A stretch of 64,000 bases of DNA from assembly GCF_900496995.4 (NCBI RefSeq), contig NC_054457.1, positions 1,054,001 through 1,118,000 of the forward strand. The letters are read 5' to 3'. This DNA comes from Aquila chrysaetos chrysaetos. Taxonomy: Eukaryota > Chordata > Aves > Accipitriformes > Accipitridae. The translations under genes were made by a program, and so were the position numbers. The notes beneath the pieces were generated by a model. The model ran no database searches. It was not told the origin of the DNA and was given only the letters and a program-made list of their open reading frames with translations. Of this stretch, positions 21,933-33,156 are shown piece by piece (positions within the stretch are counted from its first letter, which is position 1; each line of letters begins with the position of its first letter).

Positions 21933-21934
21933 AT

Positions 21935-22460
21935 TCCCCTTTTTTTTTTTGCGCCAAATATGCCATGTGAATTGTCCGCTGCAGGGCCCTTTGCAGCAAG
22001 GACAGCACACATGGGAGGATGCTCAATGAAATGATAATAATTGCTAATATTAATAATCTTGTTTTCAATACTCTTTTTAGCCTCCCTCCAATCCCCCATT
22101 GAGAAAACAAGTCATCCAACCCCCCAAAAAAACCCCAACATCTTCTGTCAGCTTCTGCACCTCCTTTCGCAGTTGTTGGATACTTTGGGACACTGACACC
22201 GAATGACCTGATAGGTTCATACAACACATACCATTAAGGTTTTCACAACTGTGGCCATAGGCCAACAACAGAAAATCAATAGCTGCTCTGTTTTATAGCG
22301 TAGCATGGCATATAGAATCTATATCTAGCAATAATCCAGAAAGAGCTTGTGATGTAGCATCGCTTTGCGTGCTTAGCCAGCATCCCTCTTGGCTCGTAGC
22401 ATTTGCAAGCATTACTCATACGTTCATCTTGGGCTGCGATGGTACTCATATTACAACCAC
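21935..22460 (-). pseudogene. env TM remnant of provirus H, with polypurine tract
   Basis: C-terminal part of an envelope transmembrane subunit. In one minus frame from about 22358 down it has a heptad region, one in-frame TAA, then LAYGHSCENLNGMCCMN, a canonical CX6CC cluster. Frameshifted sequence downstream gives a hydrophobic span (LLILAIIIISLSILPCVLSL) near 22070-22010. The surface unit is absent. The CX6CC form is typical of alpha- and gamma-type envelopes, while gag and pol here are class II. A polypurine tract (A-run then GGGGAAT on the minus strand) lies next to the LTR at 21933-21950. Confidence 0.7.
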
Positions 22461-23407
22461 TACTCTGAGGAGACTGCAGCAGGCGATGACATTTCTAAGT
22501 AGGGTTTTACCAGTCGTGCTGGCACCCATCGCGGTCCAGTATCTGTGGAGACACAAGCATAACCTCGACCCCAGGTTAATAAGTCACAAGGTGTAGACCA
22601 TTGACCCATCTGCAGGTCCCGTATCTGAACCTTAACTCCGGGGGTCACACCAGATATACTTGTCAATGACCCAAAATGACACAGCATTGGTGATTGTTGA
22701 ACATCATCAGTGACCTGCAAAAAATTTAATACATATGTGGCCTTGTTAAGTCGAGCCTCTGGGCCCTCACCCATCATTCCCCCTTTTTGTTTTTGAAGCA
22801 TATGCTTTAGAGTTCCATGGGCGCGCTCTACAATGCCTTGTCCTGTGGGAGAATGAGGGATACCGGTGACATGGGTAATTCCCCAAAGCTGCAAAAAGGT
22901 AGTCACCTTGGCAGAAAGATAGGCTGGACTGTTGTCAGTCTTAATCTGCTGAGGTACACCAGCCACAGAAAATGCTCATTGCCAGTGCCGAATAACATCC
23001 CTGGCAGCTTCACCTGTATGAGCAGTGGCAATAACAACAGAAGAAAAAGTATCAATAGACACATGCACATATTTCAACCGCCCAAACTCAGGAATATGTG
23101 TCACGTCGGTCTGCTAGATTTGCAAGGCTCGAAGGCCTCTAGGGTTGGTTCCATAATGATGAGGTACGTGGTGGCCCTGACAGTCAGGGCACGCGGCGAC
23201 GATGGCACGAGCCTCAGAGTTCGACAATTGAAATTGCCGCTTTAAGGCCCGATGTCCTTGGTGAAAAAAACGATGAGCTTCAATTGCCTGTTGTCTTACA
23301 TTTGGTACTGGACCTATTGCCACCCCCCGATACGAGAGCATCTGCACGAGTATTCCCTTCCGCAATAAAACCAGGCAAGCTTGTGTGGCTTTTAATATGC
23401 ATGACAT
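22460..23407 (-). pseudogene. integrase of provirus H
   Basis: The N-terminal zinc domain (AHRFFHQGHR...CPDCQGH) is at 23407-23114. The core and C-terminal domain are at 22966-22460, with KTDNSPAY, PTGQGIVERAHGTLK and LLTWGRGYACVSTDTGPRWV. The two parts are in one frame, interrupted by TAG (23116-23114) and a TGA near 22978. A frameshift separates it from RT-RNase H. The enzyme would insert viral DNA into the genome; this copy is broken. Confidence 0.83.
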
Positions 23408-25136
23408 AATATGGGGAGCGGCGTTCCTGAATCTCCATCCATAACAGCTTCAACACCCCAAATAACTTTTCATTTCCCACCTGACCAAGCACAGCCTTAT
23501 CCAGTCTTTGAACCAAACCCGCCACATAAGCTGAATCGGTGACGTTTACAGGATCTGGAAAATGTTGAAACACCATCACCATTGCTCGAAGTTCTACAAC
23601 TTGAGGGGAGCCTTCTTGCTGTTCTATCTTCTGTTGCCATTGCTGGCCATCATGCCACACAATGGCTGCTTTTCTTGTTTTTCCTGAACCGTCAGTGAAC
23701 ACCGTGGGACCAATCACTGGCTCTGATTGACTTAGTTGCTTTTGTGCAAAGCATATTTGACTTCCCATTTTAATTGATGGATGAGAGGGAAGATGATACC
23801 CAATTTGCTCAGTATAATTTGCCAAGGCTGCTTGCAATGCGGAGCTATTAGCAAGACACCATTCAAAATAATCGGTTTTAACAGGCACAGTGATACATTC
23901 CGGGTCCCTGGCTATCAATTCCATACATTGAACTCGGGTCTTCATGATAATTTGGGCTAAAAGCTCAAAAAGACCTGGGGCGGTTTTGTTTGGTCTGAAC
24001 GGCAAGAAGGCCCATTCTAACACATGCAATGGATCCGGCCAATCAGAATTCCATTGTGCGATCATGGCAAAAGGTACCAATTTGTCTATTAATACAAAAA
24101 CTTGAATTGAAACTGTCAGATCAATTCTCCACAGATGTTTATGCACAATTGCTTGCTCTACTTCTGTAATTACTTGTTTTGCCTCAGGGGTTAATGCCCG
24201 TGGTGCAGCAATATCTGTATCACCCTTTGATAAATCCAAAAGTGGCTGTAACTTCGATGATGGTAACCCTAAATAGGGTCGAACCCAATTGATCACTCCG
24301 GCCAATTTTTGTACATCATTTAAAGTTTTTATCTCCAATTGTAACTGAATGGGTTGTGGTGCGACTGTCTGATTTAATATTTTCATACCCAAATACAGCC
24401 ACGGCTGTTGACGCTGTACCTTTTCAGGTGCAATAACTAGGCCTAATCGCTGTAGTGAATCACGTGCTGTGACTTCCATTTTGCTTAACATCTGTTGAGA
24501 TGGAGTGGCTAACAAAATGTCATCCATATAATGATAACAATAACATGTTGGGAATGCAGCACGAACTGGACTTAAGGCCTTTGCCACAAACCACTGACAA
24601 ATGGTGGGAGAATTTTTCATTCCCTGAGGCAAACCTTTCCAATGATACCTTTTCGTCGGCTCACCGTTGTTCACTGAAGGTACAGTGAAAGCAAACTTCT
24701 CCATATCAGGTGCGGCTAAAGAGATGGTGAAAAAACAATCTTTTAAGTCCATTACAATAATTTCCCATTGCATTGGAATCATAGTTGGAGAAGGTAACCC
24801 TGGCTGCAATGCCCCCATGGTTGCTATTACCTCATTAATCTTTCGTAAATCATGCAATAGCCTCCATTTTCTAGATTTCTTTTTGATCACAAACACTGGT
24901 GTGTTCCATGGGCTATGAGAGGCCTCAATATGTCCTGCGGCCAATTGTTCTGCAACTAAAGATTTCAAGGCGAGGAGTTTTTCTTGATTGAGGGGCCACT
25001 GATCCACCCACACTGGTTTATCTGTTAACCAGGTCAGTGCCAGTGTCGGGCGCTCCACGCCCTGCAGCACAGTGGCCCCTATGAAAAATCCGTGGTAAGA
25101 CGCACCCCCCATTGATCCAACACATCTCGACCCCAT
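23280..25136 (-). CDS. reverse transcriptase-RNase H ORF of provirus H
   Basis: A 618-codon open frame. RT motifs in order: HSPWNTPVFVIKKKSRKWR, LHDLRKINE, VMDLKDCFFTISL, GLPQGMKNSPTICQ and YMDDILLAT. RNase H follows with VFTDGSGKTRKAAIV, VVELRAM and NVTDSAYVAGLV. The LPQGMKNSPT plus YMDD combination is typical of class II retroviruses. The stop comes near the RNase H-integrase boundary through a frameshift. It overlaps the protease ORF by about 58 bases (25079-25136), the usual pro-pol frameshift arrangement. The long intact frame suggests a fairly young insertion. Confidence 0.88.
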   Translation of the reverse strand: MGSRCVGSMGGASYHGFFIGATVLQGVERPTLALTWLTDKPVWVDQWPLNQEKLLALKSLVAEQLAAGHIEASHSPWNTPVFVIKKKSRKWRLLHDLRKINEVIATMGALQPGLPSPTMIPMQWEIIVMDLKDCFFTISLAAPDMEKFAFTVPSVNNGEPTKRYHWKGLPQGMKNSPTICQWFVAKALSPVRAAFPTCYCYHYMDDILLATPSQQMLSKMEVTARDSLQRLGLVIAPEKVQRQQPWLYLGMKILNQTVAPQPIQLQLEIKTLNDVQKLAGVINWVRPYLGLPSSKLQPLLDLSKGDTDIAAPRALTPEAKQVITEVEQAIVHKHLWRIDLTVSIQVFVLIDKLVPFAMIAQWNSDWPDPLHVLEWAFLPFRPNKTAPGLFELLAQIIMKTRVQCMELIARDPECITVPVKTDYFEWCLANSSALQAALANYTEQIGYHLPSHPSIKMGSQICFAQKQLSQSEPVIGPTVFTDGSGKTRKAAIVWHDGQQWQQKIEQQEGSPQVVELRAMVMVFQHFPDPVNVTDSAYVAGLVQRLDKAVLGQVGNEKLFGVLKLLWMEIQERRSPYYVMHIKSHTSLPGFIAEGNTRADALVSGGGNRSSTKCKTTGN

Positions 25137-26059
25137 AAATTAAGTGGCAAAGTGGTGATATATGGCCTCACAGTGGCTTTCTGTCCCTCTGGGTTGCTTA
25201 TTAGCACAGGTTTTGCTGCAATAAAACTATTTGAAACTCCACCTACACCCAACACTCCTTCTGCATTTACAACCAATGGCCACGAGGAGGGCCAGTTACG
25301 CTGTGCTATGATGGTCATATCAGCCCCAGAGTCCAGCAAACCTATCAATTTTATCTGTGATGGGGATACATTTGCCATAGTGAGGGTACAGGTCATTTCT
25401 GGCCTGCTTTCCGTAATGCGTTGTGACCAAAATACCTGCAGCTTTCCCGTGGACCCAAAACCTTGAGTACTACGAATTACCTGTTCTGTCGCAGGCACAC
25501 AGCTCATAAATGGCACGAGTTGAGCAATTAGTGTGCCTCCTTTTATAGTGACTGGGGGGGTTGCAGTAGATACCATTGCACATATTTGCCCATGATAATC
25601 AGCATCAATAACTCCCACATGCACCATTAACCCTTGCAAAGTACTACTTGATCGTCCTATTAGTAAGGCACTTAATCCTTTACCAATCGGTCCCCAGGCT
25701 TCCAGGGGCACTTTATGCACTCCTTGGGTAGATAAAGTTACTGTGTGGGCAGTGCATACATCCATCCCGGCTGTTCCTTGGGTTTGTCCCCGTAACTTGT
25801 CACAAAGGCTTGTGGCGTCTGCGCTGGCTGTTGTACCAGAAAGGGGTTCTGGAGTGGTAGGGCATTTGTGTCTGCACGCGCCCCTTCGCGTTCTTTCTGC
25901 CGTTTCCCGGCTGGAGGGGTTGACCGTTAGCATGAAATTTAGATTTACATTGCTTTGCAAAGTGTCCCAGCTTTCCGCACTTAAGACATGTAGCTGCTCC
26001 CACGGCCACCTGCCCGGCTCCTCCTTTTCTATTTTTAGCGGGACAGTTAGCCTTGACAT
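25079..26059 (-). CDS. dUTPase-protease ORF of provirus H
   Basis: A 326-codon frame in a different phase from gag and pol. The first 80 or so residues overlap the gag frame. The middle matches a dUTPase fold (GLSALLIGRSSSTLQG, VGVIDADYHGQICAM, GTLIAQLVPF), which would keep dUTP low during DNA synthesis. The C-terminal third is an aspartic protease (LIGLLDSGADMTIIAQRNW, then LPLNLWGRDVLDQWG). A dUTPase fused upstream of protease is the betaretrovirus-type layout. No internal stop is present. Confidence 0.85.
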   Translation of the reverse strand: MSRLTVPLKIEKEEPGRWPWEQLHVLSAESWDTLQSNVNLNFMLTVNPSSRETAERTRRGACRHKCPTTPEPLSGTTASADATSLCDKLRGQTQGTAGMDVCTAHTVTLSTQGVHKVPLEAWGPIGKGLSALLIGRSSSTLQGLMVHVGVIDADYHGQICAMVSTATPPVTIKGGTLIAQLVPFMSCVPATEQVIRSTQGFGSTGKLQVFWSQRITESRPEMTCTLTMANVSPSQIKLIGLLDSGADMTIIAQRNWPSSWPLVVNAEGVLGVGGVSNSFIAAKPVLISNPEGQKATVRPYITTLPLNLWGRDVLDQWGVRLTTDFS

Positions 26060-27788
26060 GTCCAGCCTGCTCGCAGCAGTAACTTTTCTGATTAGACATA
26101 CGCATTACAGACATAGCTGTAGCTAATGCAGACATTTTGTGTTCAACAGAGCCCACCTTCCCGCAAGCCGTAATCATAGCTTCTAGGGTTGGATCCCCAG
26201 GGAGCATCTCAATCACCTTTTGACAATCTGTGTTAGCATTGTCACGGGCTAACTGTTTTACCAGCATTTCTCGTATATGTGCATCAAATACCTGCCGCTC
26301 TATAGCCCCCATCAATTTCTCTACAAACGACAGAAACGGCTCTTTAGCCCCCTGTTTAATCATGGTATATCTTGCCTTAGGCTCTGCCAGCTCCGCCATT
26401 CGGAGCAAAGCTTCTACACCAGTAGTCTTTACTTGCTCCAATACAAGTGGATGCCATTGAGCCTGATGTTGAGGATTATTAAATTGACCAGTCCCAGTCA
26501 GAACATCAGCTCCGTTACCATAACGTGGATCAGTTTGTGAAAGCTGCAAATTGTGTACTGCTCGCGCCTCTGCTCTCTGAGTCCAGATACTATGAAAAAC
26601 AGCACATTGCACAGGTTGGAAAATAATTTGAGCAATTTGAGCAATATCATAAGGTGTCATTTCTTCCATAGTTAACAGGCGTATTAATTGCATAACTGCG
26701 GGGGAGTTGGGACCATATTGCGCAGTTGCCTTTTGTAAGTCCTGTATAACTTTCCACGAATATGGTCTATGTTCATCCATAATTCCTTGTCCTGGATCAC
26801 CCCGTACCACGGGGAAAGCCATCGCCCCAGTCCCCCTTAAATTCGTTTCACCGGAGTTGCCCTGCTGTTACAGGAACGTTAATTTGCTCGGACAGGTCCC
26901 AATTTCCTTCTTGCAGAGCTCGAGCTTTCACCTGCTGCCAGAATTTCAGGGGGATGTGGGGACTGACAGTAATTCGAGCCGGCGGGGAGGACCCAGGGCT
27001 GTCCTCGGCAACGCGAGCCTCCCTGTAATTGTCCCTCCTTCGGTGTTCCCGCAGACCCCCCAGGTTCAGGATCCCCCATATCATTGCCCATGGGATCATC
27101 CCAACCCTCTGATGTTTCGGCTGGCAGAGGGGGGTACAGGCATGAGGTCCCCTGTTCCCCTCCCCGCGCCCGGGGGGGCTATTCATCCCTTCTCGATCCT
27201 CTGAATCAGGCGGCACGGGGGGGCGGACGGGTTAACCGGCGCCTCTGCCGTTTCAGCGGGGCATACGTCACTACCAGGAAGCAAGTCCAGGGGCCGTTTA
27301 TATGTTCTATCTTTAATAGTCCGAGGATGTCCTGAGGGCCGCTCATCATCAGAGTCATCAACGAAAGGGTTCTTTTGTCGGCCCCGTGGCTTTGGCTGCC
27401 CTGCGCGCTTGCCAGAGGACTGGGCAACAGACCCCACGTCCTCTGTGGGAGAGGACGGTCCTCCCCCCGCGATAGGGACGTCTGGCTCCTTCATCCTATC
27501 CCTTTGTTCTCTAACGTCTTTGACGGTTTCAAGGAGCAGGTACCACGTCATCAGGAGGCTGGCTGCCTCCTTAGACCCTCGGGACGCACTGTCAAACAGC
27601 TTGTCCCCGAGTCCTTGCCACACAGGCACACTAAATGCAGTCACTGTGTCTGCTTTATATCCGTGTTGCTTGCCCCATAAGAGCATTTTCCGCAACATCA
27701 ACTCTTCTACTTTAAGTCCTCTCTTTTGCAAAATTACTTTCCACATATTTACAATTCTGGCGTCCTCTTTACTGAGGGTCCCGCCCAT
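25800..27788 (-). pseudogene. gag of provirus H
   Basis: The N-terminal part (27788-27183, 201 codons) starts MGGTLSKEDARIV, with a glycine for myristoylation and a matrix-like helical region, then a proline/acid-rich linker (FVDDSDDERPSGHP). The C-terminal part (26822-25800, 340 codons) is capsid plus nucleocapsid, with a major homology region (IKQGAKEPFLSFVEKL) and two CCHC knuckles (CCEQAGHVKANC and CLKCGKLGHFAKQC). Both parts share one frame. A stop and shifted sequence between 27183 and 26822 break it. The 3' end overlaps the protease ORF, as in class II viruses. Confidence 0.87.
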
Positions 27789-27921
27789 GTTCCCCGCAGC
27801 TCACCTGTTTATCTGCAGGTGTCAAGTATCGGTCCGGACTAGCAACTCTTCCCGCCGCTCTCAAGCTATGCCGGGCTCCGTCTCCACTGCTCTCCTCGCA
27901 GTCACAAGCATTATTTACAGA

Positions 27922-27939
27922 ATCACGTTGGGGTCACCA
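27922..27939 (-). promoter_or_regulatory. primer binding site, tRNA-Trp type
   Basis: On the minus strand TGGTGACCCCAACGTGAT lies 2 bases after the 5' LTR. It differs by one base from the tRNA-Trp primer site known from alpharetroviruses. Confidence 0.85.
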
Positions 27940-27941
27940 AT

Positions 27942-28288
27942 TGTCGTGGTCGAGACGGACAAATGACAAGTACGCATTCTTACAGTACAAGCAAAGAAGG
28001 GGATTTTTTTTTTACTACAAGCCAGCAAATTTATACCTATTATACTTGTTACCTTGTACATATGTCTGTCCCTTATTGGTCAGAAAGTTGTCAGAAGTTG
28101 TTTTTCTCACCCCTCATTGGGTGGCTTTTTTCAGGTTCCTTATCACAACTGCAAACAGTCAACACATTCCTTAAACTTAGTTTCCCAGGCATTCTTCTCC
28201 TCCTTTCTTGTTCTCTCACGGGAACACTGCAATCTTGTCAAGGTCAATATCCTCCCCGGGCCCCTCGGTCCAGCCAAGGTCCTCCACA
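27942..28288 (-). repeat. 5' LTR of provirus H
   Basis: 347 bp, TGTCGTGGTCGAGACG to CCTCCACA in plus orientation. It is followed directly by ERVL pol sequence (CACGATAATC). Confidence 0.9.
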
Positions 28289-28934
28289 CACGATAATCTA
28301 CTGTTAGTCTCCATTCCCCATTAGATTTCCGCACGGGCCATATGGGACTGTTAAAGGGTGAGTGAGTCTTGCTGATCACTCCTTGGCTCTCCAATTGGCA
28401 AATCAGCTTATGGATGGGGATCAGGGAGTCTCGGTTGGTGCGATATTGCCGCCGGTGCACCGTCGTGGTAGCAATTGGCACCTGTTGCTCTTCAACCTTC
28501 AGCAACCCCACAATCGAAGGGTCTTGAGAGAGACCAGGCAGGGTAGACAGCTGTTCAGTGCCCTCCGTCTCCAATGCAGCTATACCAAAGGCCCAACGGT
28601 ACCCTTTTGGGTCCTTGAAATACCCCCTCCTGAGATAATCTATACCAAGGATGCACGGGGCCTCTGGGCCAGTCGCAATGGAGTGTTTATGCCACTCATT
28701 CCCGGTTAGACTCATTTCAGCTTCTAATACGGTTAGCTCTTGGGATCCCCCTGTCACACCAGAGATACAGATGGGTTCTGCCCCTTTATCACTTGATGGC
28801 ATTAGGGTACATTGTGCACCAGTGTCTACTAGAGCCTTATATTCCTGTGGGTCTGATGTGCCAGGCCATCGAATCCACACTGTCCAGTAGACTCGGTTGT
28901 CCCTCTCCTCCACCTGGCTGGAGGCAGGGCCCCT
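28289..28934 (-). pseudogene. pro-RT N-terminal fragment
   Basis: Minus strand. It has the protease motif LVDTGAQCTLMPSSDKG and RT as far as LTVDYR, where it is cut by the provirus H LTR (28288). It is in the same frame as gag across TAG (28937-28935), as in the other ERVL-like copies. Confidence 0.85.
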
Positions 28935-30838
28935 CTAATCCTGGTTAGAATATCCGTTACTCACTTTTCGCACACGTGAATCAGAAGTCCCTTCAAGAGG
29001 ATCAGAAATGAGATCACCCCATCTACTGCGTCTGGGGGACTGCTCACGGGAAACTGGAGCAGCAGTTTTCCAAGAAGAATCCTCTTTTCTGGTTGCTTTT
29101 TCTCGCAACTCCCGTACCCGTGCATCCAGGACTGAGATAGGTTCTGCATCCCACTTCCTCATGTCCTCTCCATGGTCACGCAGGTAAAACCACAGGTTAG
29201 CCCGTCGTGTGTACTTTGTATCTCCTGTCTCTTGGGCAGAGGAATGCTTACTCCCAATAGCTGCGATGTGGGCCTGTACAGGTGGGGAGGAGGACATATC
29301 CACTTTGACTTCCTGGAACTCCCGGGACAAATCCCCTACAGCCGAGACACAGGCCCGTAGGGAGGAAGAGAGACTTCCTTCGTATTGCCGGAGTTGGACA
29401 GCCAATTCATCCACTGTTTGTCCATAGCCTTCTTTCCAGGACATTACTGCCAATGAGTTGGCATAGGTTGGTGGTGCACTTCGTAGAAACTTCCACCACA
29501 TCGGTTGTGTGCATTGGATTTCATCTGGATCTGTGGGTGACTGCGCATTTTCTGGATCATTATAAATCACCTCCAGCACGGCTAATTCCCTCAGGTACTG
29601 GATGCCTCTCTCCATGGTGGTCCACTTGCCTTGGTGACATGTAACTTCATCCTTGAAGGGGTATCTTTCCTTTACACCTAACAGAAGTCGCCTCCAGAGG
29701 CTGAGGACTTGTGTTTTTCTCCCAATCGCCTTGTCGATGTCCCCTTCCCTAGACAGAGATCCCAGCTTGCTTGGCTTCCTTACCCTCTAATTCCACACTA
29801 CTAGCCCCATTATCCCAGCATCGGAGCAGCCAGGTAACAATGTGCTCACCTGGGTGGCGGCTAAAATCTTTTCGCATGTCGTGCAACTCACTCAGGGATA
29901 GAGATTGGGTGATTATTTCAGGTTCTGCCTCTTCCTCCTGTTCTCGCGATGACCCTGGTTCATCTTCATCTCTCACTAAGCAAACTGATTTCTTTGTGTG
30001 TTTCTTCTTCTGTACAGGGGCGACTGATACTGGCACAGGTTGGTTCTCTGGTTTAGCTGCAGTACCTGTCACTGGGGTTGGGGTAGCCACGCTGCCTGTT
30101 GCCCTGTTTTCCATCGTTTCCCCCTGAGGGTGCTGCCTAATATCAAGCAGTGTTTGGTAGATACTGGCCAGGGCCCAGCACAGTGCAGCGAGTTGTACGT
30201 CTCTGGAATAGCCACAGCATTTTTCTTTCAAATATTCTACCACTTCATGAGGGTTCTGTAGTTGTTTGGGAGTGAACTTCCAAGCCACTGGAGGTGAGAA
30301 GTTCTCTAGATACCTGCCCATATCCTCCCACATGCCGTGCCACCCATGAATATCCAGCTTTGGGGCAGATCTCTGGGTGGTACTCTTAAAGAGCCTTTTT
30401 GTAGCCCTAAACAAGACCTGAAACATATTCAGGAGGCATAGCACTAACAGCACACTGGCTTGCGCATCCCAAGGATATTCAAAATTCTCAAAAGCTGTTG
30501 TAATTAGTCGGAAGGAGAGAAGGGAGGCGAACGGACAGGGGGGAAGTATCCCCCCCTAACTTCCCCATGGATTGGGTGTGATTACCAATAAAATCCGATA
30601 GAAGGTGCCCAAAGTATGGAAATGATATCACTGCCTCATACAGATACCAGCTTAACCTCATGACCAGTGATGTAATCATTTCACAAGTCGACATTGCCCA
30701 GTACAGCAAAATGATAATCCCAATCACTCTCCCAGAGGTGAGAAACGTAACTACAGGCAATACATAGAGCATATAAGGACTTATAAAACGCCACCATGTA
30801 AACAAATGAATCAACATTGTGACTAACATCTATTTATC
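28935..30838 (-). pseudogene. gag of ERVL-like fragment
   Basis: The hydrophobic N-terminus (MLVTMLIHLFTWWRF) begins at 30829. The frame breaks near 30500 (indel in a G/C run) and again near 29755 (one-base insertion), then stays open from 29615 to TAG at 28935. The linker PVSVAPVQKKKHTKK and the capsid block SLSELHDMRKDFSRHPGEH are present once each. It has the same layout as the gag at 10138. Confidence 0.82.
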
Positions 30839-30912
30839 TAATATAAGGAATGCGTATGACAAATTTGTTTCAACACGCTCTGGCCAGATCTGTCGTTATC
30901 TCAACCCTTCCT

Positions 30913-30930
30913 GCCCCACGTTGGGCGCCA
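30913..30930 (-). promoter_or_regulatory. primer binding site, tRNA-Lys1,2 type
   Basis: Reverse complement of TGGCGCCCAACGTGGGGC, 8 bases inside the LTR at 30939. Confidence 0.87.
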
Positions 30931-30938
30931 AAAAGGAC

Positions 30939-31397
30939 TGTCGTGGTTTCAACCCAGCCGGTAACAAAGGACCACGCAGCCGCTCGCTCACTCCTCCCGC
31001 CCCCCCTCCGGTGGGATGGGGAGGAGACGGAGGAGAGAAAAGAAAAAAAAAAACTGGAGCCTCGAGGGTTGAGATAAGGGCAGTTTACTGGGACAACGCA
31101 AAAAAAGTTACAACAACAACAACGGTACCAATGAAAGAGTACACAAAAAAAGAGTGATGCACAGTGCAACGGCTCCCCACCCGAAACCCGACTCTCCGCC
31201 ACTTCCCCCACCGAAAGTCGAGAGAGAGAGCAGGAGAGCCCTCCCCCCGGCCCGCTCCCCATTTATATACTGAGCATGATGTCACATGGTATGGAATAGC
31301 TCTTTGGCTAGTTCAGGTCAGCTGCCCCGGCTATGCCCCCCTCCCCACCTCCCAGGTTCCTGTAAAAATTAACTCTATCCCAGCTGAACCCAGGACA
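30939..31397 (-). repeat. 5' LTR (family B2)
   Basis: 459 bp, TGTCGTGGTTTCAACC to GAACCCAGGACA in plus orientation. It is the same family as 9585-10027. Confidence 0.88.
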
Positions 31398-31414
31398 ATC
31401 AGTGATTTTGCCTG

Positions 31415-33156
31415 TGTGGTGGGTTAACCCTGGCTGGATGCCAGGTGCCCACCAAAGCCGCTCTATCACTCCCCCTCCACAGCTGGACAAGGGAGAGAAA
31501 ATATAACAAAAGGCTTGTGGGTCAAGATAAGGAGAGGGAGAGATCACTCGTCAGTTACCATCATGGGAAAAACAGATTCGACATAGGGAAAATTAATTTA
31601 ATTTATTACCAATCAAAAACAGAGTAGGATAATGAGAAATAAAACCAAATCTTAAAGCAACTTCCCCCCACCCCTCCCTTCTTCCCAGGCACCACTTTAC
31701 TCCTGATTTTCTGTACTTCCTTCCCCACAGTGGCACAGGGGTACAGGGAATGGGGGTTGTGGTCAGTTCATCACACATTGTCTCTGCCGCTCCTTCCTCC
31801 TCAGGGGGAGGACTCCTCACACTCTTCCCTGCTCCAGCGCAGGGTCTCTCCCACGGGAGACAGTCCTTCACGAGCTTCTCCAATGTGAGTCCCTCCCACG
31901 GGCTACTGACGTGCGGAAACAGACTCCACAATCAGTGAGATTGTAAAGTAGGTATGTTTATTCAGCGCTGGGCAGCACGGGGGGGGGGGGTAGTCCCACC
32001 AAAGTCGTGCACGCCCGACTCGGCAGTTCGCTTCAAGTTTATACAGTCAAGTGTTACATATTCACAATACGCCTATACATATGCATGACCTGTCCCCGCT
32101 TCATATTAAAATTAGCTCCGAGAGGTCATTTCCACAGTCTCCTCTCAACTGCGCTTGCGCAGTGCCTCTTTCTGGTGGTCGCAGAGATGAAGATAGATGA
32201 CTCCTCTTCCTCACCGCTAGTAACCTCTTGACTCCTCTTCCTCACCGCTAGTAACCTCTTTTCTTGCGCAGGCTCAGTGGTTTCTTGGTATTCACCCAAG
32301 CCGCAAGACCAGTCTTAGCTGGCTCTTGGGGCCTGCTCCTGCTTCTTATCAGGAACTGTCTCTGCCTCATTGGCTGGTTCTTAGGACCAGCTCTTCTTAT
32401 CAAGGACTGTCTCTATGTCAGCTAATTTCAACAATGTAAGCGCTAAACATCATCTTTCATCCCCCTTTATTATGTCTACTGAGATTCTTTTGACTCCCCT
32501 TGTCTCACTACAGTTCTTCACGAACTGCTCCAGCATGGGTCCCTTCCACGGGGTACAGTCCTTCAGGAGCACACTGCTCCAGTGTGGGTCCCCCACAGGG
32601 TCACAAGTCCTGCCAGAAAACCTGCTCCAACGTGGGCTTCTCTCTCCACAGGTCCTGCCAAGAGCCTGCTCCAGTGCAGGCTTCCCATGGGGTCACAGCC
32701 TCATTTGGGCATCCACCTGCTCCGGCGTGGGGTCCTCGACAGGCTGCAGGTGGATATCTGCTCCACTGTGGACCTCCATGGGCTGCAGGAGGACAGCCTG
32801 CCTCACCATGGTCTTCACCATGGGCTGCAGGGGAATCTGTGCTCCAGCGCCTGGAGCACCTCCTCCCCCTCCTTCTTCACTGACCTTGGTGTCTGCAGGG
32901 CTGTTTCTCTTACATGTTCTCACTCCTCTCTCTGGCTGCAGTTTCCGTTGTGCAGCAACTTTTCTCCCTTCTTAAATATGTTATCACAGAGGGCTACCAC
33001 CGTCGCTGATTGGCTTGGCCTTGGCCAGCAGCGGGTCCGTCTTGGAGACGGCTGGCATGGGCTCTGTCAGACACAGGGGAAGCTTCTAGCATCTTCTCAC
33101 AGAAGCCACCCCTGTAGCCCCCAGCTACCAAAACCTTGCCATGCAAAACCAGTACA
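31415..33156 (-). repeat. LTR family C copy, interrupted
   Basis: Matches the copy at 54393-55538. It starts TGTGGTGGGTTAACC and ends CCAGTACA (plus orientation). A 601-bp LTR plus 4-bp TSD splits it at 31907-32511. The part after the insertion is a degenerate tandem array with a CTGCTCCAGCGTGGG core. No clear TSD (GCCTG against GCTTT). Confidence 0.82.
31907..32507 (-). repeat. solo LTR family D nested in LTR C
   Basis: 601 bp, TGACGTGCGG to CTTGTCTCA, flanked by CTAC (31903-31906 and 32508-32511). A 4-bp TSD suits class I ERVs. On the minus strand a TATA box (TATAAACTTG) lies near 32040 and AATAAA near 31957. A 31-bp unit is tandemly duplicated at 32199-32229 and 32230-32260. Confidence 0.85.

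Larger units (their letters stand above)
21583..28288 (-). mobile_element. class II (alpha/beta-like) provirus H with both LTRs
   Basis: Minus-strand provirus of 6.7 kb: LTR, tRNA-Trp primer site, gag, dUTPase-protease, pol, an env TM remnant, polypurine tract and LTR. Gag, pro and pol overlap in different frames, the class II plan. The two LTRs differ by about 6 substitutions in 347 bp plus poly-T length. The left flank is LTR F and the right flank is ERVL pol, so the two ends do not share a TSD. Confidence 0.9.
28289..31397 (-). mobile_element. ERVL-like provirus fragment (5' half)
   Basis: Minus-strand copy: 5' LTR, lysine primer site, gag, protease and the first part of RT, which ends at the LTR of provirus H. 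It is very close in sequence to the copy at 9585. Everything 3' of the RT fingers is missing. Confidence 0.9.
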
